From: Microbacterium esteraromaticum
GTDB taxonomy: Bacteria > Actinomycetota > Actinomycetes > Actinomycetales > Microbacteriaceae
Reading direction: 5' to 3'
Assembly: GCF_016907315.1 (NCBI RefSeq)
Contig: NZ_JAFBBS010000001.1
Location: 2,604,001 to 2,668,000 of the forward strand
Length of the DNA: 64,000 bases
Part shown: positions 57,508 to 64,000 of the stretch, piece after piece
How positions within the stretch are numbered: position 1 is the first letter of the stretch
Layout: the number at the start of each line of letters is the position of its first letter
Translations under genes and position numbers: made by a program
Notes under the pieces: generated by a model
Told to the model about the DNA's origin: nothing
The model's database searches: none
The model's input: only the letters and a program-made list of their open reading frames with translations

Positions 57508-59010
57508 ATGAACAGCCCCGCCGACGCTCTCGCGCAGGTCGCCGTCGACCTGCGCGAACTGCTGTGCGGCGATGCTCTCGCGGAGTTGTCTGACGCGGGG
57601 CGCGCGGAGGTGCTCGCCGGGCTGGGCGAGGTGTCGCGGCTGGCGGACGCCGGCGTCGTCGAGACCATCGCCACGGCAGATGCCGAGTTCGGACACCGGT
57701 TCGGATGCCGTGGCATGAACGAGATGCTTCGACGTACCGTGCTCGTCGAGGCGTCCGCGGCGGCGCGGATCGTACGCGCGGCAGAGGCCGTGCAGCGCGA
57801 GACGAGTCTCGTCTCGGGAGAGCGCATGCCGGCCCGCTGGCCCGCCATGCGCGAGGCTCTGCTCGACGGAGCCGTCGGTGTCGCCGGGCTGCTGAACGCC
57901 GTCGCGCCTTTCGACCGCGCGCGCGATCGCATCACAGCGGAGCAGCGGGTCTGGGCGGACGAGAACCTCGCGGCGTTCGCGCGCGGCGACGAGCTCCCGG
58001 ATGCCGATGAAGATGGTCGGGGTCGGGCTCCGCGGGCGTCGGCGGAAGACCTCACGCAGTTCGCGGCCGCCCTTGCGATCGCACTCGACCCTGACGGCGC
58101 GGAGCCGGCGGATGAGCAGGCTCAGGCACGCCGATCGATCACGGTCGGGCGGCTGCGCGACGGTGTGCACCCGTTGCGCGGAAGCCTCACACCCGAGGTC
58201 GCTGCCCAGTGGAAGCTCATCGAAGACGCGTACAACAACCCGAAGGTGGGCGGCGCACCCGACGCCGGGGTCCGCTTCACTCTCGATCCCGCCGATGCCG
58301 ATGCCGATGCCGATGCCGACGCCGATGCCGACGACGGCGACCTGTTCAACTGCGACCCGCGAAACGTGATCGACCCGCGCACCTCCGCGCAGAAGCGACA
58401 CGATGCGTTCGCCGCGGCGCTGGGTATCGCTGCCCGACACAGCGATATGCCGTCGCTCGGAGGTGCGGCCCCGACCCTCGTGGTGCACGTCGACGCTTCT
58501 GACCTCGCAGCCGGCACCGGCTGGGCGACGCTGCCCCACGCCGAGGCAGCCGTCCCGCTGCACGTCGCGACTCACACAGCATGCACCGGAGCAGTTCAGC
58601 GAGTTCTCTTCGACGAAGGTCGCATCGTCGGGATCACGACCACCGATCGGGTCTTCACTGTGCACCAGAGACGTGCGATCGTGGCCCGAGACAAGGAGTG
58701 CCTGATCCCCGGATGTCATGTTCCGGCGACCTGGTGCGAGATCCACCATGTGACCGAGCATGCCCGAGGCGGCCCCACCCACACCGACAACGGCGTGCCG
58801 CTCTGCTGGTGGCATCACCGGTCTCTCGGTCAGTCGGGGTGGGAGATCCGCACGGACGGCGGGTTGCCGCAGATCCGCGGCCCCGCCTGGTGGGACACGG
58901 AGCAGAGATGGCGCACGCCGCAGCTCTCCGGTCTTGAGCGGAAGCGGAAGCGGAAGCAGAAGCGGGAGCAGAAGCGGGAGCGGAACCGCAGCGCGGTGCT
59001 CCAGCGATAG
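57508..59010 (+). CDS. DUF222 (13E12-type) HNH endonuclease domain protein
   Basis: A 500-residue protein. The N-terminal DUF222 region (about 1-280) is helical. The C-terminal HNH domain (about 395-450) shows CLIPGCHVPATWCEIHHV...HTDNGVPLCWWHH with the zinc Cys and catalytic His residues. These abundant actinobacterial genes may be selfish or defence-related nucleases; function is unproved. Two low-complexity tracts interrupt it: an Asp-Ala run near 263-277 and a Lys/Arg/Glu run at the C-terminus. ATG 57508 with GGAGG upstream. Confidence 0.85.
   Translation: MNSPADALAQVAVDLRELLCGDALAELSDAGRAEVLAGLGEVSRLADAGVVETIATADAEFGHRFGCRGMNEMLRRTVLVEASAAARIVRAAEAVQRETSLVSGERMPARWPAMREALLDGAVGVAGLLNAVAPFDRARDRITAEQRVWADENLAAFARGDELPDADEDGRGRAPRASAEDLTQFAAALAIALDPDGAEPADEQAQARRSITVGRLRDGVHPLRGSLTPEVAAQWKLIEDAYNNPKVGGAPDAGVRFTLDPADADADADADADADDGDLFNCDPRNVIDPRTSAQKRHDAFAAALGIAARHSDMPSLGGAAPTLVVHVDASDLAAGTGWATLPHAEAAVPLHVATHTACTGAVQRVLFDEGRIVGITTTDRVFTVHQRRAIVARDKECLIPGCHVPATWCEIHHVTEHARGGPTHTDNGVPLCWWHHRSLGQSGWEIRTDGGLPQIRGPAWWDTEQRWRTPQLSGLERKRKRKQKREQKRERNRSAVLQR
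58291..58333 (+). repeat. GCCGAT hexanucleotide microsatellite in the DUF222 gene
   Basis: About seven copies of GCCGAT/GCCGAC encode an Asp-Ala tract. Unit changes would keep the frame. Confidence 0.85.
58938..58986 (+). repeat. GGAAGC / GGGAGC hexanucleotide repeat at the DUF222 gene 3' end
   Basis: Imperfect copies of CGGAAG, CAGAAG and CGGGAG encode the Lys/Arg/Glu-rich basic tail of the protein. Confidence 0.8.
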
Positions 59011-59061
59011 CTCTCGCAGGCACGCGCACGACAGACGCGTGCTGAGGGCGGATACCATCAC

Positions 59062-59568
59062 GTGATGCCGAATCGATCACGACGCAGTTCCGCCAGGCAG
59101 CTGCTTCTGATGACGGTCGGGGTCGGCGTGCTCATGGTGGCGATGTGGATCGTGACCCTCTCCTTGCCCGATCCGCGTCCAGCGAGTGTGGGAGCGGCCG
59201 CATCGAAGATCGAGTCCTACTTCGACCGGATCGAAGGGTCGCTGCCTGCGGACGCCATCCTCGAGCGTTCGGAAGACATCGCGGAGAAGCCCTGTCCACT
59301 GGATGATCTCGGCGATCGAGCCTCGGTCCGGCGAAGCCTCCACATCGACGGCGACCTCGATCGCGTGGCCTGGGTGGCGAGCCTCGACGAGGTGTTTCCC
59401 GAGACGGACGGCTGGACGATGCGCATCAGAGCACTCGATTCTCGCGAGAATCTCAGCGTCCGGTTAGTGGCCGACGATCTAGCCATCATCGACATCACGG
59501 CCAGCGCGGCCAGCGGAGAGGCACGGATCACGTTGCAGTCCACGAGCGAGTGCGACCGGCCCAGCTGA
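59062..59568 (+). CDS. hypothetical single-pass membrane protein
   Basis: A 168-residue protein with an Arg-rich N-terminus, one membrane segment (about 13-35) and an extracytoplasmic-type domain with two Cys (in EKPCPLDD and SECDRPS) that could form a disulphide. GTG 59062 overlaps ATG 59065. The -10-like TACCAT about 10 nt before suggests a leaderless mRNA. No family recognised. Confidence 0.55.
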   Translation: MMPNRSRRSSARQLLLMTVGVGVLMVAMWIVTLSLPDPRPASVGAAASKIESYFDRIEGSLPADAILERSEDIAEKPCPLDDLGDRASVRRSLHIDGDLDRVAWVASLDEVFPETDGWTMRIRALDSRENLSVRLVADDLAIIDITASAASGEARITLQSTSECDRPS

Positions 59569-59592
59569 GGTCGCTCGAAGTAGAGTGTCGGG

Positions 59593-60030
59593 ATGCCGCG
59601 GATTCTCATCACCGGAATGTCGGGTGCAGGCAAGTCCAGCGTGCTCGCCGAACTCGAACAGCGAGGGTGGCGAACGGTCGACACCGACTACGACGGCTGG
59701 ACCGACGGCGATGGCGGTGAGTGGGATGAGGCTCGAATGCGTGATCTGCTGGCGCGAGAGCTCGACATCGTCGTGTCAGGGGCCAGCGAGAATCAGGGCC
59801 GGTTCTACGACAGCTTCGAGCATGTAGTGCTGCTCAGCGCGCCCGTTGAAGTGCTGATCGAACGGGTGCGACGCAGAGCCAGCAACCCCTACGGGCAATC
59901 GCCAGAGCAGCAACAGCAGATCCGCTCTCTGGTGATCGAAGTCGAACCCCTTCTGCGACGCGGGGCAACCGCTGAACTCGATGCTCGGCTCTCGGTCGGG
60001 CAGCTCGCCGACGCCATCGAAAGCTTGTGA
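59593..60030 (+). CDS. small P-loop kinase-like NTPase
   Basis: A 145-residue protein with Walker A GMSGAGKSS at residue 8, an adenylate/shikimate kinase-like fold and the lid-like RVRRRASNPYGQ. Probably phosphorylates a small molecule; the substrate is unknown. It lies 24 nt after the previous gene and converges on paaI. Confidence 0.8.
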   Translation: MPRILITGMSGAGKSSVLAELEQRGWRTVDTDYDGWTDGDGGEWDEARMRDLLARELDIVVSGASENQGRFYDSFEHVVLLSAPVEVLIERVRRRASNPYGQSPEQQQQIRSLVIEVEPLLRRGATAELDARLSVGQLADAIESL

Positions 60031-60051
60031 AGGTGCGCCCCGGCGATGGGG

Positions 60052-60444
60052 CTACCGGACGCTCGACCGATTCGTCGTCACCGAGCGTCCACGGAACTCC
60101 GCCACCACGTCGCCGAGCTCATCGCGCACGGTCACGTCGTACAGGCCGGTGCGGCCGTTGACCGCGCGCCGCACGGCGGTCGCGCGCAGCGTCTGCCCGG
60201 CCGTCGTCGATTTCAGGAAGGTGATGTCGGCGCCCGCGGCGACCGTCACCCGCTCGTCCTCATTGCAGGCGATGGCGAACGCCGTGTCGGCGAGAGCGAA
60301 CACCAGCCCGCCGTGCGTGATCGCGAAGCCGTTGAGCATGTCGTCGCGGACGAGCATTGACACCACGGCGCGACCCGGCTCGTCGACCTCGACGCCCATG
60401 CCGAGCATCGCCGACGCCGCATCGCGCCGCATCATCTCCCTCAT
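60052..60444 (-). CDS. paaI: phenylacetate-pathway thioesterase
   Basis: A 130-residue hotdog-fold acyl-CoA thioesterase. The helix motif ITHGGLVFALADTAFAIACN is characteristic of PaaI. It releases CoA from dead-end pathway intermediates. ATG 60444 overlaps the paaZ stop by 4 nt, and it is the last gene of the paaF-H-Z-I block. Confidence 0.93.
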   Translation of the reverse strand: MREMMRRDAASAMLGMGVEVDEPGRAVVSMLVRDDMLNGFAITHGGLVFALADTAFAIACNEDERVTVAAGADITFLKSTTAGQTLRATAVRRAVNGRTGLYDVTVRDELGDVVAEFRGRSVTTNRSSVR

Positions 60445-62510
60445 GCCGCGACGGGCTCCTTGCGCACCAGCGTCAGCACGTCGTAGGTCGCGACGATGTC
60501 GTCGTTCTGGTTGCGGATGACCGCATCCCAGCGCACCTCGCCATACTCGTCGGTCTCGCGCGGCGTGATCTGCTTGGCCGTCAGCTGCACCCGGATGCTG
60601 TCGCCCGGCGAGACGGGGGTGATGAAGCGCAGGTTCTCGAGACCGTAGTTCGCCAGCACGGGACCAGGCTCAGGGTCGACGAAGAGCCCCGCCGCCCACG
60701 ACACGAGCAGGTAGCCGTGCGCCACGCGACCGGGGAAGAACGGGTTGGCGGCCGCCGACTCCTCGTCCATGTGCGCGTAGAAGGTGTCGCCAGTGAAGTG
60801 CGCGAACGTCTCGATGTCGTCGAGCGTCACCTCCCTGGCCGCCGAGGCGACCTGGTCGCCGACGCGCAGCTCGGCGAGCGACTTTCGGAACGGATGCCTG
60901 CCATCGGCGTTCGCGGTCGCGCCCGCGTGCCATACGCCGGTCAGCGCCGTGAGCATCTCGGGAGAGCCCTGCACGGCCGTGCGCTGCATGTGGTGCAGCA
61001 CCGCGCGGATGCCCCCGAGCTCCTCGCCGCCGCCGGCGCGACCCGGGCCGCCGTGCACGAGCCCGGGCAGGGGAGAGCCGTGGCCCGTCGACGACCGGGC
61101 GTCGTCGCGGTCGAGCAGCAGCATCCGGCCGTTGAAGGGAGCTATGCGTGTCGCGAGCTCGACGGCCTGAGCCGGGTCGTGCGTGGCGATGCTCGTGACC
61201 AGCGATCCGCCGCCGCGGGCGACGAGCTCCGCCGCCTCCACGGTCGTCGAGTACGTGAGCAGCGACGACACGGGACCGAACGCCTCGACGTCATGCACGG
61301 CCTCGGTCGCCGCGTCGTCGAAGCGCAGCAGCATCGGCGCGACGAAGGCGCCGTCGGGGGCATCTCCGGTCGTGCCGTCCGCGCGACGCACCGACGGGGC
61401 GTCGGTGGAACCGACGACGACCTGCCCTCCGGCATCCTGCAGCTTCTGCACCTGCCGCAGCACTTCGTCGCGCTGCGCGGTCGATGCGAGCGGACCCATC
61501 GTGACGCCTTCAGCACGGGGATCGCCGAGCACGGTCTTCTCGGCGATGCGCTGCTGCACCGCGGCGACGACGGCGTCGGCGGTGCCCGCGGGAACGATCG
61601 CCCTGCGGATCGCCGTGCACTTCTGCCCGGCCTTCGTGGTCATCTCGACGACGAGCTGGCGCACATAGGCGTCGAACTCGGGAGTGCCTGCCACGGCATC
61701 CGTGCCGAGCACCGATGCGTTGATCGAGTCGGTCTCTGCGGTGAAGCGCACACCCCCGGTCTGCACGCTCGGGTGCCGGCGCAGCTTCTCGGCCGTCGAC
61801 GCGCTGCCCGTGAAGCCAACGAGATCGCCGAGGCGCAGATGGTCGAACAGAGTCGGCACGCTGCCGCTGACCAGCTGCAGCGAACCATCGGGAAGCAGCC
61901 CTGACTCGACGAGGATGCGAACCATCGCCTCGGCGAGGTATCCGGTGGGCGTCGCCGGCTTCACGAGCGTCGGCATGCCGGCGAGGAAGGCGGGCGCGAG
62001 CTTCTCGAGCGAGCCCCACACCGGGAAATTGAACGCGTTGATCTGCACCGCGACGCCGGGCAGGGTCGTGTACACGTGCCGTCCGAGGAAGCTGCCGTCC
62101 TTCGACAGCGGTTCGACGGGGCCGTCGACATGCACGCGGCTGTTCGGCAGCTCACGCCTGCCCTTGCCGGAGTACGAGAACAGCACGCCGATGCCGCCGT
62201 CGATATCGACCCAGGAGTCGGTCCTCGTGGCTCCGGTGCGAGCCGACAGCGCGTACAGCTCGTCTTTGCGCTCGGTGAGCGCGAGCGCGAACTGCTTGAG
62301 CAGCAGCGCCCGCTGGTGGAACGTCAGCTCGGCGAGCGAGGCGTGGCCTGTGGTGCGGGCGTACTCGAGGGCCGCCGCGAGGTCGAGTCCCTCCGTGGAC
62401 ACCCGCGTGATGATCTCGCCGGTCGACGCATCGCGCACCTCGGATCCGTCGCCTCCGGCAGACGGCGTCCACCACTCGCCCTGGACCCAGCTCGGCAGGA
62501 AGTCAGTCAT
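60441..62510 (-). CDS. paaZ: bifunctional oxepin-CoA hydrolase / 3-oxo-5,6-dehydrosuberyl-CoA semialdehyde dehydrogenase
   Basis: A 689-residue fusion. The aldehyde dehydrogenase domain (about 1-520) carries the catalytic Cys in TKAGQKCTAIRRA and starts with FLPSWVQGEWWTP. A MaoC-like hydratase domain (about 545-685) has FTGDTFYAHMDEESA and FPGRVAHGYLLVSW. Both activities are needed to open the oxepin ring. ATG 62510 gives the family N-terminus, but GTG 62525 has a better-spaced GAGGGG and is a real alternative. Overlaps paaH. Confidence 0.95.
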   Translation of the reverse strand: MTDFLPSWVQGEWWTPSAGGDGSEVRDASTGEIITRVSTEGLDLAAALEYARTTGHASLAELTFHQRALLLKQFALALTERKDELYALSARTGATRTDSWVDIDGGIGVLFSYSGKGRRELPNSRVHVDGPVEPLSKDGSFLGRHVYTTLPGVAVQINAFNFPVWGSLEKLAPAFLAGMPTLVKPATPTGYLAEAMVRILVESGLLPDGSLQLVSGSVPTLFDHLRLGDLVGFTGSASTAEKLRRHPSVQTGGVRFTAETDSINASVLGTDAVAGTPEFDAYVRQLVVEMTTKAGQKCTAIRRAIVPAGTADAVVAAVQQRIAEKTVLGDPRAEGVTMGPLASTAQRDEVLRQVQKLQDAGGQVVVGSTDAPSVRRADGTTGDAPDGAFVAPMLLRFDDAATEAVHDVEAFGPVSSLLTYSTTVEAAELVARGGGSLVTSIATHDPAQAVELATRIAPFNGRMLLLDRDDARSSTGHGSPLPGLVHGGPGRAGGGEELGGIRAVLHHMQRTAVQGSPEMLTALTGVWHAGATANADGRHPFRKSLAELRVGDQVASAAREVTLDDIETFAHFTGDTFYAHMDEESAAANPFFPGRVAHGYLLVSWAAGLFVDPEPGPVLANYGLENLRFITPVSPGDSIRVQLTAKQITPRETDEYGEVRWDAVIRNQNDDIVATYDVLTLVRKEPVAA

Positions 62511-63361
62511 CTCTCCTCGTTCCACACGTAGAACCCCTCGCCGCTCTTGCGGCCCAGCCTTCCGGCATCCACCATCCGTCGCAGCAGCTCCGGCGGCTCG
62601 AAGCGCGGCCCCAGCTCACGGGCGAGCTCCTCGGCGATGCCGAGGCGCACGTCGAGTCCGACGACGTCGGTCGTGCGCAGCGGCCCCATCGGATGCCGGT
62701 AGCCGAGCTCCATGGCTGCGTCGATGTCGGCGGCGTCGCCGACGCCCTCCTCGAGCATCCGGATCGCCTCCAGCCCCAGCAGCACCCCGAGCCTGCTCGA
62801 CGCGAAGCCGGGGGAGTCGCGGATCACGACCGGGGTCTTGCGCAGGGTCGCCACCCATTCGCGGGCGGCGTCGACGACGGAGCGCTCGGTGCGGGATCCG
62901 ACCACCAGCTCGACGAGCTTCGACGCGGGAACCGGGTTGAAGAAGTGCAGCCCGAGGAAGCGCTCCGGCCGGGTGAGGGATGCTGCGAGCTCGTCGATCG
63001 AGATCGACGACGTGTTCGTGGCGAGCACCGCGTCGCGGGCGACCAGCTGCTCGATGCGGGCGAGAGCCTCGGTCTTGAGCTCTCGGTCCTCCGGCACGGC
63101 CTCGATCACCAGACCGGCGGTCGCGAACGTGGCGGGGTCGGTGCTCACCGCGAACGACTCGATCGCGTGCCCGGGATCGGGCAGCTCGCCGCGGTCCACC
63201 GACCTGCGGATGCTCGCGAGCACGCGCGCACGTGCGGCATCGGCCGAGGCATCATCGCGCTCGACGAGGCGCACGCGTGCTCCCGCCAGCAGGAACGCGT
63301 GCGCTATGCCGGCGCCCATGCGGCCGCCGCCGAGCACTCCCACGGTTCCGGGCACGCTCAT
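62507..63361 (-). CDS. paaH: 3-hydroxyacyl-CoA dehydrogenase
   Basis: A 284-residue NAD-dependent enzyme for beta-oxidation of ring-opened phenylacetate. The Rossmann motif VLGGGRMGAGIAHAFLLAG is at the start. The catalytic His lies in RFLGLHFFNPVPASKLVELV, with Asn in LATNTSSIS. Overlaps on both sides place it between paaF and paaZ. Confidence 0.94.
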   Translation of the reverse strand: MSVPGTVGVLGGGRMGAGIAHAFLLAGARVRLVERDDASADAARARVLASIRRSVDRGELPDPGHAIESFAVSTDPATFATAGLVIEAVPEDRELKTEALARIEQLVARDAVLATNTSSISIDELAASLTRPERFLGLHFFNPVPASKLVELVVGSRTERSVVDAAREWVATLRKTPVVIRDSPGFASSRLGVLLGLEAIRMLEEGVGDAADIDAAMELGYRHPMGPLRTTDVVGLDVRLGIAEELARELGPRFEPPELLRRMVDAGRLGRKSGEGFYVWNEER

Positions 63362-64000
63362 CGGTCCTCCTCGGTGGGTGATGGTGGTGTGGTTCGCGGC
63401 GGGTCGGTTCGTCGCGCTCGACGCTCGAGGAACTCCGTCATGCGCCGGTGCTTCTCGTCGCTCTCGAACAGCTCGGCCTGCAGCTCGCGTTCGATGTCAG
63501 GATGCTCGCGTCGCGGCGCGCGCAGCGCCCGCTTGCTGTGCCGGGTGGCCAGTGGGTCGTTCGCGGCGATGCGGTCGGCCATCGCGTGGGCTGCGTACAG
63601 CAGCTCGTCGGCGGGGTGGATGCTCGAGATCAGACCCCAGTGGAGAGCATCGTCGGCGTCGAGGATGCGACCGGTGAGCAGCAGCTCGCTCGCGCGGGCG
63701 TGGCCGACGATCTCGGGCAGTCGCCAGGTGGCGCCCGCTGCGGCGATGATGCCGAGACCCGTCTCGGGGTTGCCGATCTTCAGGGTCGGCGATCCGATGC
63801 GCAGGTCGGCGGCGTACGCGAGCTCGGCGCCGCCGCCCAGGGCGTAGCCGCTGATCGCCGCGATCACCGGCATCGGCAGCTCGGCGATGCGAATGAAGGC
63901 CGTGGCGTTGATCGCGCGTCTCGCGTCCGCTGCGCGGCGGTCGCGCAGCTGCGCGATGTCGGCGCCGGCGGCGAACACCTCGTCGCCGCCGGTGATGATC
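63358..64000 (-). CDS. paaF: enoyl-CoA hydratase (PaaF-like), runs off the right edge
   Basis: At least 214 residues of a crotonase-fold enzyme; the N-terminus lies beyond position 64000. The oxyanion loop (FAAGADIAQLRD) and ISGYALGGGAELAYAADL are present. At the usual catalytic Glu position the sequence reads GLGIIAAAGATWRLP, which lacks the typical GG-T context, so activity should be checked. Operon position before paaH supports a PaaF role. Confidence 0.8.
   Translation of the reverse strand, partial: IITGGDEVFAAGADIAQLRDRRAADARRAINATAFIRIAELPMPVIAAISGYALGGGAELAYAADLRIGSPTLKIGNPETGLGIIAAAGATWRLPEIVGHARASELLLTGRILDADDALHWGLISSIHPADELLYAAHAMADRIAANDPLATRHSKRALRAPRREHPDIERELQAELFESDEKHRRMTEFLERRARRTDPPRTTPPSPTEEDR

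Noticed and set aside
57078..60030. Prophage or defence island between the two paa blocks
   Set aside because: No integrase, structural phage gene, tRNA attachment site or known defence partner; only RecQ, a DUF222-HNH gene and small orphans are present.

Overview
The window is dense, GC-rich bacterial chromosome with short intergenic gaps, many 4-nt ATGA/GTGA gene overlaps and frequent GTG starts. Gene content (monomeric isocitrate dehydrogenase, four-subunit phenylacetyl-CoA epoxidase, ROK-regulated GlcNAc genes, a DUF222/HNH gene, sigma factors fused to zinc-finger and membrane tails) points to a high-GC actinobacterium, most likely Microbacteriaceae and close to Microbacterium. That placement is inference; there is no rRNA here. 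I see no tRNA, CRISPR array, transposase or prophage module.

Layout. 1-6.9 kb: alkylation repair (Ada-AlkA fusion plus Ogt), then a heterodimeric ABC exporter preceded by a 19-codon leader ORF and a strong hairpin. 6.9-12.5 kb: a DUF559 nuclease-like gene between two about 51-bp direct repeats, a GNAT gene, monomeric isocitrate dehydrogenase and an L,D-transpeptidase. 12.6-15.5 kb: ROK regulator, ROK kinase and nagB. 15.6-21.9 kb: NUDIX, FAD-linked oxidase, YrdB, and two tandem membrane-tethered sigma factors whose sigma modules are almost identical at DNA level while everything after residue 196 differs. 22.2-27.4 kb: nagA and a GH20 hexosaminidase, then a ZTP riboswitch followed by glyA and folD.

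27.4-41.4 kb is an aromatic-acid island: an MFS exporter, a homoprotocatechuate meta-cleavage operon (hpaI, hpaH, hpaD, hpaE, a GntR gene and an FAH-RraA fusion), a divergent MHS-type uptake transporter, an IclR regulator with a divergent FAD hydroxylase, and a ThDP decarboxylase that may share the IclR operator. 41.6-47.6 kb: YihY/BrkB, then a damaged XRE-cupin / NCS1 permease / serine hydrolase / ureohydrolase cluster with two lesions, and a class II amidotransferase. 47.7-49.8 kb: a phosphoribosyltransferase and an ATP-dependent DNA ligase. 49.8-64 kb: phenylacetate genes in two blocks (paaABCDE plus paaG-like; paaF, paaH, paaZ, paaI) separated by about 5.7 kb holding a conserved hypothetical, a RecQ with a phosphoribosyltransferase-like tail, small membrane proteins, a DUF222-HNH gene and a small P-loop kinase.

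Functionally, the two aromatic systems end in central metabolites: paa gives acetyl-CoA and succinyl-CoA, hpa gives pyruvate and succinic semialdehyde. The GlcNAc genes form a route from chitin or peptidoglycan sugars to fructose-6-phosphate. The most unusual feature is the tandem sigma-factor pair: identical sigma heads joined to two different tails that share a homologous C-terminal domain.
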